In this document: piece after piece, positions 7,883 through 15,862 of the stretch | Numbering within the stretch: the first letter of the stretch is position 1 | Layout: each line of letters begins with the position of its first letter | NCBI GenBank assembly: GCA_031286585.1 | Contig: JAITUC010000038.1 | Coordinates: 310,001 to 374,000 of the forward strand | Length of the DNA stretch: 64,000 nucleotides | Source of the DNA: Delftia acidovorans | GTDB taxonomy: Bacteria; Pseudomonadota; Gammaproteobacteria; Burkholderiales; Burkholderiaceae_C | Direction: 5' to 3' | Notes under the pieces: model-generated | Told to the model about the DNA's origin: nothing | Seen by the model: the letters and a program-made list of their open reading frames with translations, nothing else | Databases searched by the model: none | Program-made: the position numbers and the translations under genes

Positions 7883-8478
7883 ACACCGCTGCCGGGTCGC
7901 TGGACCATCTCGTCGCGCTCGCCAGGGCCTGCACGCTGTGCGCAGACCACTTGCCCCTGGGGCCGCGTCCGCTGCTGCAGGCGGGGACCGGGGCGCGCAT
8001 CCTGATCGCGGGCCAGGCACCAGGGCGGAGAGCCCACGCCTCGGGCATTCCTTTCGACGATGCCAGCGGCGACCGGCTGCGCGGCTGGCTGGGGCTGGAG
8101 CGCGCGCAGTTCTATGACGCTTCGCGCATCGCCATCATTCCCATGGGACTGTGCTACCCGGGCACGGGCGCACACGGCGACCTGCCGCCCCGCCCCGAAT
8201 GCGCACCGGCCTGGCGCGCGCCACTTCTGGAGCAGCTGCCGCACACGGAGCTGACCCTGGTGCTGGGCCGCCATGCACTGGCCTGGCACCTGCCGCGGCA
8301 TGCGCGTGCCACCCTGTCAGAACTGCTGCTGGCCTGGCTGGCCCAGCCCACGCCCGTGATCCCGCTGCCCCACCCCAGCCCGCGCAACCAGGCGTGGATG
8401 AAGCGCCATCCCTGGTTCGGGGAGCAGGTGCTGCCGCTGCTGCGCCAGCGCGTGGCACAGGCGCTGGCCAGCCGCTGA
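7879..8478 (+). CDS. Uracil-DNA glycosylase family protein, probable CTG start
   Basis: A protein of about 199 residues of the uracil-DNA-glycosylase-like superfamily. It has a CTLC pair followed by LPLGPRPLLQ, the motif-1-like ILIAGQAPGRRAH loop, the FDDASGDRLRGWLG segment and a C-terminal PLPHPSPRNQ that matches the HPSP-type DNA-binding loop. No ATG, GTG or TTG precedes the conserved CTLC region: the first is a TTG at 7951, which would remove it. A CTG at 7879 sits in a four-base CTGA overlap with the upstream stop, exactly where an ATGA overlap would be expected. The coding assignment is firm; the start is inferred. Confidence 0.8.
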   Translation: MNTAAGSLDHLVALARACTLCADHLPLGPRPLLQAGTGARILIAGQAPGRRAHASGIPFDDASGDRLRGWLGLERAQFYDASRIAIIPMGLCYPGTGAHGDLPPRPECAPAWRAPLLEQLPHTELTLVLGRHALAWHLPRHARATLSELLLAWLAQPTPVIPLPHPSPRNQAWMKRHPWFGEQVLPLLRQRVAQALASR

Positions 8479-8488
8479 AAGCGGGGTG

Positions 8489-9106
8489 CTAGGCGACCGC
8501 GCCGGCCCGCAGTGCCTCTTCCTCCACATCGCGCAGGCGATCCTTGCCGAAGTAGATCTCGTCGCCCACAAAAAAGGTGGGCGATCCGAAGGCGCCACGC
8601 TGGAAGGCCTGCTCGGTATTTGCCAGCAGCCGTGCCTTGACTTCGGGCGTCTGGCTCGCGGCGATCAGGGCCTGGGCGTCCAGGCCGGCTGCGGCCAGTT
8701 CGGCTGCAATCACCTGCGCATCGTCCATCTTGCATCCCTTCTCCCACATGCTGGAGAACACCGCGTCCACGTAGCGCCCGAAGCAGCCCAGGCCCTGGGC
8801 GGCCACGGCGCCGCGCATGATCTGCAGGGTGTTCACCGGAAAGTGTGGATTCATCCGAAAGCGCGTGAGCCCGTGCCTTTGCACGAAGCGCTGCAGCTCC
8901 AGCGCCTCATAGGCACGCTTGTTGGGGATGCCTGCATTGGCCTCGGCCGGCGAGCGGTTGTTGGCCAGCTTGAACAGGCCGCCCAGGAGTACGGGCACGT
9001 AGTCGAAGCGTATGCCGCTGCGCGCCTCGATCTGCGGGATGACCTGGTGGCAGAGATAGGCGTTGGGGCTGCCGAAATCGAAGAGGAATTGCACTTGGGG
9101 GTTCAT
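8489..9106 (-). CDS. DsbA-family 2-hydroxychromene-2-carboxylate isomerase-like protein
   Basis: A 205-residue thioredoxin-fold protein of the kappa-class GST/HCCA isomerase family. It begins with the FLFDFGSPNAYL strand-turn, in which Ser replaces the DsbA cysteine, has an all-helical insert, and ends with GAFGSPTFFVGDEIYFGKDRL containing the cis-Pro loop. Relatives isomerise hydroxychromene carboxylates in naphthalene breakdown or act as GSH-dependent isomerases; the substrate here is unknown. The ATG at 9106 gives the normal family start. An SDR gene lies 52 bp upstream on the same strand, so they probably share a transcript. Confidence 0.9.
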   Translation of the reverse strand: MNPQVQFLFDFGSPNAYLCHQVIPQIEARSGIRFDYVPVLLGGLFKLANNRSPAEANAGIPNKRAYEALELQRFVQRHGLTRFRMNPHFPVNTLQIMRGAVAAQGLGCFGRYVDAVFSSMWEKGCKMDDAQVIAAELAAAGLDAQALIAASQTPEVKARLLANTEQAFQRGAFGSPTFFVGDEIYFGKDRLRDVEEEALRAGAVA

Positions 9107-9158
9107 GGCATGGCCTGCTGGAGTGGAACGGATTGACAAGGCGAGGTTGCCGGCTGGC

Positions 9159-9887
9159 TCACCAGGACTCCATCCAGGGACGGATCTCGGTCTCGTGCGT
9201 CCAGGCGTCGCGCGGCTGCTGGTGCAGTTGCCAATAGAGGTCGGCGATGTGCGCGGGGTTGAGGATGCCGCCCTGCTCCTTGAGCGCATAGCGTTCGGGA
9301 AAGTTGGTCCGGATGAACTCCGTATCGATGGCGCCGTCGATCACGGGGTGGGCCACATGGATGCCCTTGGGCCAGAGCTCGCGCGCCATGCTCTGGGCCA
9401 GCGCACGCAGGCCGTGCTTGGCGCCGGCAAAGGCGGCAAAGCCCTCCCGCCCGCGCAGGCTGGCCGTGGCGCCCGTGAAGATGATGGTGCCCCGGCCGCG
9501 CGGCAGCATCACCCTGGCCGCCTCCCGCCCCATCAGGAAGCCGGCGAAGCAGGCCATCTCCCAGACCTTGAAGTAGACGCGCGCCGTGGTTTCGGTGATG
9601 CCAAAGCGCACATTGGCACCGATGTTGAAGACGGCGACCTCGATGGGCGCGATCTCGGCCTCGATCTTCTGCACCAGGGCCACCATTTCCTCTTCCTTGC
9701 GCGCGTCGCTGCCAAAGCCATGGGCCTGGCCGCCGGCGGCGCGGATCTGCTCGACCAGGGGCTGGAGCTTGTCCGCGTCGCGGCGCGTGACGCAGGCGAT
9801 ATAGCCTTCGCGCGCAAAGCGCTGGGCGATGGCGCCGCCCGTGGCGTCGCCAGCGCCGATCACGAGAATGGCTTTCTTGTCGGTCAT
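9159..9887 (-). CDS. Atypical SDR family protein (catalytic Tyr replaced by Phe)
   Basis: A 242-residue Rossmann-fold short-chain dehydrogenase/reductase. The cofactor loop reads VIGAGDATGG (residues 9-18). The usual YxxxK catalytic pair appears as FAGAK (F153, K157), preceded by FTGATAS where the catalytic Ser should lie. Lys is kept but Tyr is not, so ordinary carbonyl reduction is doubtful. I recall related SDRs with the same FAxAK pattern, which would make this a subfamily trait rather than a fresh mutation. An HxlR regulator is divergent and 90 bp away. A GGAG ribosome-binding site precedes the ATG at 9887. Confidence 0.88.
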   Translation of the reverse strand: MTDKKAILVIGAGDATGGAIAQRFAREGYIACVTRRDADKLQPLVEQIRAAGGQAHGFGSDARKEEEMVALVQKIEAEIAPIEVAVFNIGANVRFGITETTARVYFKVWEMACFAGFLMGREAARVMLPRGRGTIIFTGATASLRGREGFAAFAGAKHGLRALAQSMARELWPKGIHVAHPVIDGAIDTEFIRTNFPERYALKEQGGILNPAHIADLYWQLHQQPRDAWTHETEIRPWMESW

Positions 9888-9920
9888 GGGATCTCCGTGG
9901 ATGAATCGTCAGTTCTTTTT

Positions 9921-9949
9921 TTGAACTCAATGCACGGTAGGTTTAAAAT
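9921..9949 (+). promoter_or_regulatory. Sigma-70 promoter for the HxlR regulator
   Basis: TTGAAC (9921-9926) and TAAAAT (9944-9949) are separated by exactly 17 bases, 28 bp upstream of the regulator's ATG. It lies in the 90-bp space shared with the divergent SDR gene, so an HxlR dimer bound here could control both directions. Confidence 0.65.
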
Positions 9950-9977
9950 CAGAACCCGTCAAGCGGGGAACTGCCCA

Positions 9978-10427
9978 ATGAAATGGAACCAACTCGAAGA
10001 GGAGCGCTGCTCCATCGCGCGCACGGTCTCGGTCATCGGCGACCGCTGGACGCTGCTGGTGCTGCGCGACTGCTTTCTGGGCATACGCCGTTTTGATGAA
10101 TTCCTGGGGCGCCTGGGCATCTCACGCCCCATGCTGTCGGACAGGCTGGCCAGGCTGGTCGAGGCAGGCGTGCTCAAGAAAGTGGCCTACCAGGAGGCGC
10201 CCGTGCGGCACGAGTACCGTCTCACGCCCAAGGGACTGGACCTGCATCCCGTGGTCATGGCCATCGTGCACTGGGGCGATGTACACATGTCCGGCGAGCA
10301 AGGCCGGCCCTTGCTGCACCGGCATACGGTGTGCGGCCACACGTTCGACCCCCTGGTCGTCTGTTCGGAGTGCCACGCCCCCCTGCACGCGCGGGATGTG
10401 GCGGTGGAGCCCGGCCCGGGCGCCTAG
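9978..10427 (+). CDS. HxlR-family transcriptional regulator
   Basis: A 149-residue winged-helix DNA-binding protein. The HxlR hallmark CSIARTVSVIGDRWTLLVLRDCFLGIRRFDEF starts at about residue 11 (split over two helices), followed by the recognition region LGISRPMLSDRLARLVEAGVL. After the domain, a C-terminal tail holds VCGHTFDPLVVCSECHAPLHARD, which has one CGH and one CxxC and could bind zinc. Several HxlR proteins sense aldehydes or disulphide stress through cysteine. It is divergent from the SDR gene and is the likely local regulator of the SDR-isomerase pair. Confidence 0.92.
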   Translation: MKWNQLEEERCSIARTVSVIGDRWTLLVLRDCFLGIRRFDEFLGRLGISRPMLSDRLARLVEAGVLKKVAYQEAPVRHEYRLTPKGLDLHPVVMAIVHWGDVHMSGEQGRPLLHRHTVCGHTFDPLVVCSECHAPLHARDVAVEPGPGA

Positions 10428-10460
10428 CCCCCGGCACCGACCTGCCCTCACCGGCTTCGG

Positions 10461-11765
<1,305 letters not shown>

Positions 11766-12207
11766 GGGCCAGCTCCGTCGCAGGCAGCGCCGTGCAGAAG
11801 GCGTCCGGCAGCCCGGGTGCCGGATTCGCTGACGAGGGGAACAAATGCAGTTGCAAAACCATGACGCCATTGTCCACGCCATGGCGGCAGCGGGTGCGCC
11901 AGCCCATGAAGCCTGTACCTGGCCGCAGGGGATGAAGCCATGGATCTCCAGCCGGGAGCATGGTCATCGCCTGCAGGCATGTCACTCACATGACATGAAT
12001 GGTTTGCATGCGCCTCATAAAGAGCAATCACTGACATTTTTCACCCGCTTGGGGCCGCAGCCCTAAAATGCTGCCCTTTGCGGAGCCGGCCGCGCGGCAT
12101 GCGCGGCCCTCGGGCCTGCGCCATCGCTGCCCCATCGCTCCGCGCCTCCCACCGTTTCCGGAACTGCCTGCCATGCGGCAAGGCGGGACCTTTTCATTTC
12201 TGCATCC
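11766..12207. other. 442-bp divergent intergenic region between rarA and brnQ
   Basis: Upstream region of both rarA (minus) and brnQ (plus). No credible protein-coding gene is seen. A perfect 7-bp stem with a 7-base loop (GGCCGCG/CGCGGCC) lies at 12088-12108 in the presumed brnQ leader, without a U-run. AT-richer sequence around 11990-12070 (ACATTTTT, TAAAAT) is the likely promoter zone, but -35/-10 spacing is not convincing. This spacer is unusually long for the window. Confidence 0.5.
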
Positions 12208-13515
12208 ATGCAAACACTCAAGACCCGGGACCTTATCGCCCTAGGCTTCATGACCTTTGCGCTGTTCCTCGGCGCGGGCAACATCATCTTTCCGCCCATG
12301 GTCGGCCAGGGAGCCGGCGAGCACGCGGCCGCTGCGGCCACGGGCTTTCTGCTCACGGGCGTGGGCCTGCCACTGCTCACCGTGGTGGCGCTGGCGCGCG
12401 TGGGTGGCGGGCTCGATGCGCTGACCTCCCCCGTGGGCCGCAAGGCCGGCATGGTGCTGGGCCTGCTGATCTATCTCATCCTCGGCCCGCTGTTCGCCAC
12501 GCCACGCACGGCCACCGTGTCGTTCGAGATGGGCTTTGCGCCCTTCATGGGCCACAGCAGCACCGCGCTGTTCATCTACTCGGCCGTGTACTTCGTGCTG
12601 GTCATGGGCCTGTCCCTGTTCCCCGGCAAGCTGATCGACACCATCGGCAAGCTGATCACGCCGGTGCTGATCCTGGCCCTGGTGGTGCTGGGTACCGCCG
12701 CCGTGCTGCTGCCGGCCGGTGCCGCCACCAGCGCCAGCGGCGACTATCTGGTCGCGCCCCTGACCGAGGGGTTTCTGGAGGGCTACCAGACCATGGACGC
12801 GCTGGGCGCCCTGGCCTTCGGCATCGTCATCGTCAACGCCATCCGGGACCGGGGCATCTCCCACACCGGGCTGCAGACGCGCTACGCCATCATCGCGGGC
12901 GTGATCGCGGCCGTGGGTCTGGGCCTGGTGTATCTGTCACTGATCCATCTGGGCGCCACCAGCCAGTCCATCGCCCCGCAGGCCCAGACCGGCGTGCTCA
13001 TACTCACGCGCTATGTGGATCACACCTTCGGCCCCATCGGCAGCCTGCTGCTGGCCGTGGTGATTTCCCTGGCCTGCCTGACCACGGCCGTGGGCCTGGT
13101 CAGCGCCTGTGGCGCCTATTTCAGCGAGATGCTGCGCCTGCCCTACCGCGCTGTGGTGGTGGCCATTGGCCTGGCGTGCATCCTGGTGTCCAACCAGGGC
13201 CTGGCCCAGCTGATCGCCCTGTCCGGCCCCGTGCTGGTGGGCATTTATCCGCTGGCCATCGCCCTGGTGGTGCTGAGCCTGCTGTCAGGCCTGTGGCGCA
13301 ATGCGCAGCGCGTGTTCGCGCCGGTGCTGGCCGTGGCGCTGGTGTTCGGTCTTGTCGATGCCGCCAAGGCGGCCGGCTGGCAGGACTGGCTGCCGGCCTT
13401 CCTGAACAGCCTGCCGGGCAACGGCATGGGCTGGGCCCTGCCCGTGGCAGCCACCCTGGTGCTGGCGGCGCTCCACGACCGGCTGCGCCCGGCCCCGTCG
13501 TTCAGGCCGTCCTGA
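12208..13515 (+). CDS. brnQ: Branched-chain amino-acid carrier protein BrnQ (LIVCS family)
   Basis: A 435-residue inner-membrane secondary transporter with about 12 helices. The LIVCS family start is clear: LIALGFMTFALFLGAGNIIFPP near residue 10, then a GVGLPLLTVVALA helix and RTATVSFEMGFAPF near residue 105. It imports Leu, Ile and Val with Na+ or H+. Its last 14 bases overlap the convergent chemoreceptor gene. It lies between rarA and the chemoreceptor, apart from other transport genes, and offers a second route for branched-chain amino acids beside livHMGF. Confidence 0.93.
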   Translation: MQTLKTRDLIALGFMTFALFLGAGNIIFPPMVGQGAGEHAAAAATGFLLTGVGLPLLTVVALARVGGGLDALTSPVGRKAGMVLGLLIYLILGPLFATPRTATVSFEMGFAPFMGHSSTALFIYSAVYFVLVMGLSLFPGKLIDTIGKLITPVLILALVVLGTAAVLLPAGAATSASGDYLVAPLTEGFLEGYQTMDALGALAFGIVIVNAIRDRGISHTGLQTRYAIIAGVIAAVGLGLVYLSLIHLGATSQSIAPQAQTGVLILTRYVDHTFGPIGSLLLAVVISLACLTTAVGLVSACGAYFSEMLRLPYRAVVVAIGLACILVSNQGLAQLIALSGPVLVGIYPLAIALVVLSLLSGLWRNAQRVFAPVLAVALVFGLVDAAKAAGWQDWLPAFLNSLPGNGMGWALPVAATLVLAALHDRLRPAPSFRPS

Positions 13516-15028
13516 AGCGCGCCATCAGTTCGACCAGCTGATGGGCCTGCTTGCGCAGGCTCTCGGCGGCCGAACTGGTCTGCTCCACCAGCGCGGCGTT
13601 CTGCTGCGTCCCCTCCTCGATGCGGACGATGGCGCTGTTGACATGGCTCACGCCGGCGCTCTGTTCGCCGCTGGAGTGGCTGATGGCGCCTATCATGCGC
13701 GAGACCTTGGCAATCGCCTCCTGCACCGAGGCCATGGTCGCCCCCGCGCTGTCCACCTCCTCGGCACCCAGGGCCACGCGCTGGGCATTGGCCTGGATCA
13801 GGTCACGGATTTCCCGCGCCGCGCCGGAACTGCGCTGGGCCAGCGTGCGGACCTCGGCGGCAACCACGGCAAAGCCCCGGCCCTGTTCGCCGGCCCGCGC
13901 GGCCTCCACGGCCGCATTGAGCGCAAGAATATTGGTCTGGAACGCGATGCCGTCGATCACCTCGATGATGCTGACCACGCGCTCGGACGCATCCTGGATG
14001 CTGCGCATGGTGCCCACCACGGCCGAGATGGCGTCGCCCCCCCGCGTGGCGATATCGCTGGCCGTGGAGGCCAGGACGTTGGCCTTCTCCGCGTGGTCCG
14101 CATTGCCGCGCACGGTGGAGTCGAGCTGGTCCATGGAGGAAGCCGTCATCTGCAGCGCCGATGCCTGCTGCTCGGTGCGCTGGGCCAGGTCGCTATTGCC
14201 GGCCGCGATCTGCGAGCTGGCGGATGCCACCTGCTCCGCATTGCCGCGCACTTCCACGACGATGCTGCGCAGTTGCTCCTGCATCGCGCCCAGCGCCCGC
14301 AGCAGCTGGCCCAGTTCGTCGTGCCCGCCGTTCGCTATGGCATTGGTCAGATGGCCCTGGGCCACCTTCTCGGCCAGCTGGACCGCGCTGCGCAGCGGTG
14401 CCACCACGGCACGGGTGATGAGCCAGCCAATGGCCACGCCGGCCACGGCCGCCACCAGCATCAGCACCAGGCTCAATTCCGTGGCGTGCCTGCCGCTGCT
14501 GTAGGCATCGTCGGCCACGGACTTGCTTTGCGCAGCGATGGCCTCCTTGAGTCGGGCAAGCAGTTCGGCGGGCTCGCGGTCCACGCCGCGCACGGCCATG
14601 TCGCCGACGGACGGGTCGAAGCCTGTCGCCTCGAACTTGTCCAGCCCCGCGCGGTAGCCCTCGGCCATCTTGCGGTGCTGCGCCAGGAAGCCATCGGCCA
14701 TCTCGCGCAGCGCGGAGTCGTCCACCAGGGCCAGCAGCGCTGCCGTCTTGTCCTGCACGGCACGTTCATCGGACAGAAAGCCCTTCCAGTGCTGCTCGCG
14801 CAGCGCGTTGTCCGAGCCGCGCAGCAGCACGTTCTTCCATTCCTGGACCTGGGTCTTGAAGTGGCCTTCCACCTCGGCGGCAAGGCGTTCCGCCGCCATG
14901 TGGCGCTGAACATCGCCGTGAAAGACGCCGAGGGATCGATGGGCCGACCAGAGTCCGAAGAATCCGGCGGCGAGGGTGAATAGCAGCGCCATGGCAATGG
15001 CGAGCGGCAACTTGCGACTGAGGTTCAT
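13502..15028 (-). CDS. Methyl-accepting chemotaxis protein, transmembrane
   Basis: A 508-residue chemoreceptor. It has an N-terminal helix (about residues 7-27), a periplasmic helical sensor to about 185, a second membrane helix (LVLMLVAAVAGVAIGWLI), a HAMP region and a long cytoplasmic coiled coil. The signalling tip is canonical: IEVIDGIAFQTNILALNAAV, then EAARAGEQGRGFAVVAAEV. The sensor resembles a four-helix-bundle type, so the ligand is unknown. No CheR-binding pentapeptide is present at the C-terminus. It converges on brnQ with a 14-bp overlap. Confidence 0.93.
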   Translation of the reverse strand: MNLSRKLPLAIAMALLFTLAAGFFGLWSAHRSLGVFHGDVQRHMAAERLAAEVEGHFKTQVQEWKNVLLRGSDNALREQHWKGFLSDERAVQDKTAALLALVDDSALREMADGFLAQHRKMAEGYRAGLDKFEATGFDPSVGDMAVRGVDREPAELLARLKEAIAAQSKSVADDAYSSGRHATELSLVLMLVAAVAGVAIGWLITRAVVAPLRSAVQLAEKVAQGHLTNAIANGGHDELGQLLRALGAMQEQLRSIVVEVRGNAEQVASASSQIAAGNSDLAQRTEQQASALQMTASSMDQLDSTVRGNADHAEKANVLASTASDIATRGGDAISAVVGTMRSIQDASERVVSIIEVIDGIAFQTNILALNAAVEAARAGEQGRGFAVVAAEVRTLAQRSSGAAREIRDLIQANAQRVALGAEEVDSAGATMASVQEAIAKVSRMIGAISHSSGEQSAGVSHVNSAIVRIEEGTQQNAALVEQTSSAAESLRKQAHQLVELMARFRTA

Positions 15029-15197
15029 AAAGGCATGCGAGAGCCGGCCAGCATGTCCTCGGAGGGACGTCGAAACAATCGCTGGCCGCAGGCCGCCATT
15101 GTCTCGACGATATTAGGCAAAACCATTACAAAACCTCACAAACTGCGCACCGCAGCCTGTGACCGGCCTGAAGGGCTGCCCTGCGCGGCAGCGCGGC

Positions 15198-15833
15198 TTA
15201 CTGCTTGAGCACGTCGGCGCCCGCTGGCACCTTGAACTCGAAAGTCGAGGCCGGCAGGGACGCCTGGGTCTGCAGCTGGCTGAATCGGATCAGCGAACGC
15301 TGGCCAAAGCTGTCGAGGATGTCCAGCGCCGAAAGCTGCCCATCGGCCGCAAAGCCCACCCGCACGCTCTTGAGCTGGCCGTTCTTGTCCCTGGGACTGG
15401 CCTGGACCCATTGCAGGCCATCCTGCTCGGGTGCGGACTGCAGATCGAAGTCGGCGCTCAGCGCCTTGAGATCGTTGGCCGACGCCAGGATGGCAGCCGG
15501 CGTGCTGCCCAGGGCCTGTGCCTGGGGGCGCTGCGTGACCTGGTTGAGGTCGGCGTCATAGAGCCACAGCGTCTTGCCGTCGGCGACGATGGTCTGCTCG
15601 AACGGCTTGGTGTAGACGAACCTGAACTTGCCGGGACGCTGGAATTCGAACTGGCCGCTGGAGTTCTTGGTGCGCGGCGGCTGGCCGTCCTTGGACGGGG
15701 CCGTGACGGCCTGGGTGAATTCGGCGCGGCCGGCCTGGGAATTCTTCATGAAGGCTTCCAGGCTCTTGAGGCCGTCGGCCCACGAGGCCGTCGCGCTTGC
15801 CGCGATCACAACTGCAGTCAACAGACGTTTCAT
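15198..15833 (-). CDS. lolA: Outer-membrane lipoprotein carrier protein LolA
   Basis: A 211-residue periplasmic chaperone that carries lipoproteins from the LolCDE complex to LolB. It starts with a Sec signal peptide (KRLL, then a hydrophobic run, probable cleavage after SWA near residue 19), followed by LolA-fold segments AEFTQAV, RPGKFRFVYTKPFEQTIVADGKTLWLYDADLNQVT (split across strands) and the C-terminal FEFKVPAGADVLKQ. GGAGAAAG precedes the ATG at 15833. It lies 29 bp downstream of ftsK in the same direction, the usual arrangement. LolD and LolC/E genes lie at the right end of the window. Confidence 0.95.
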   Translation of the reverse strand: MKRLLTAVVIAASATASWADGLKSLEAFMKNSQAGRAEFTQAVTAPSKDGQPPRTKNSSGQFEFQRPGKFRFVYTKPFEQTIVADGKTLWLYDADLNQVTQRPQAQALGSTPAAILASANDLKALSADFDLQSAPEQDGLQWVQASPRDKNGQLKSVRVGFAADGQLSALDILDSFGQRSLIRFSQLQTQASLPASTFEFKVPAGADVLKQ

Positions 15834-15862
15834 TCTTTCTCCATGATTGCGGGGAAGCGGGC

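Noticed and set aside
7535..8478. A frameshifted fusion of the GFA and UDG-family genes
   Set aside because: The GFA protein ends at its normal length, and the second gene begins at the usual family start region; a stop-start overlap explains the layout better.
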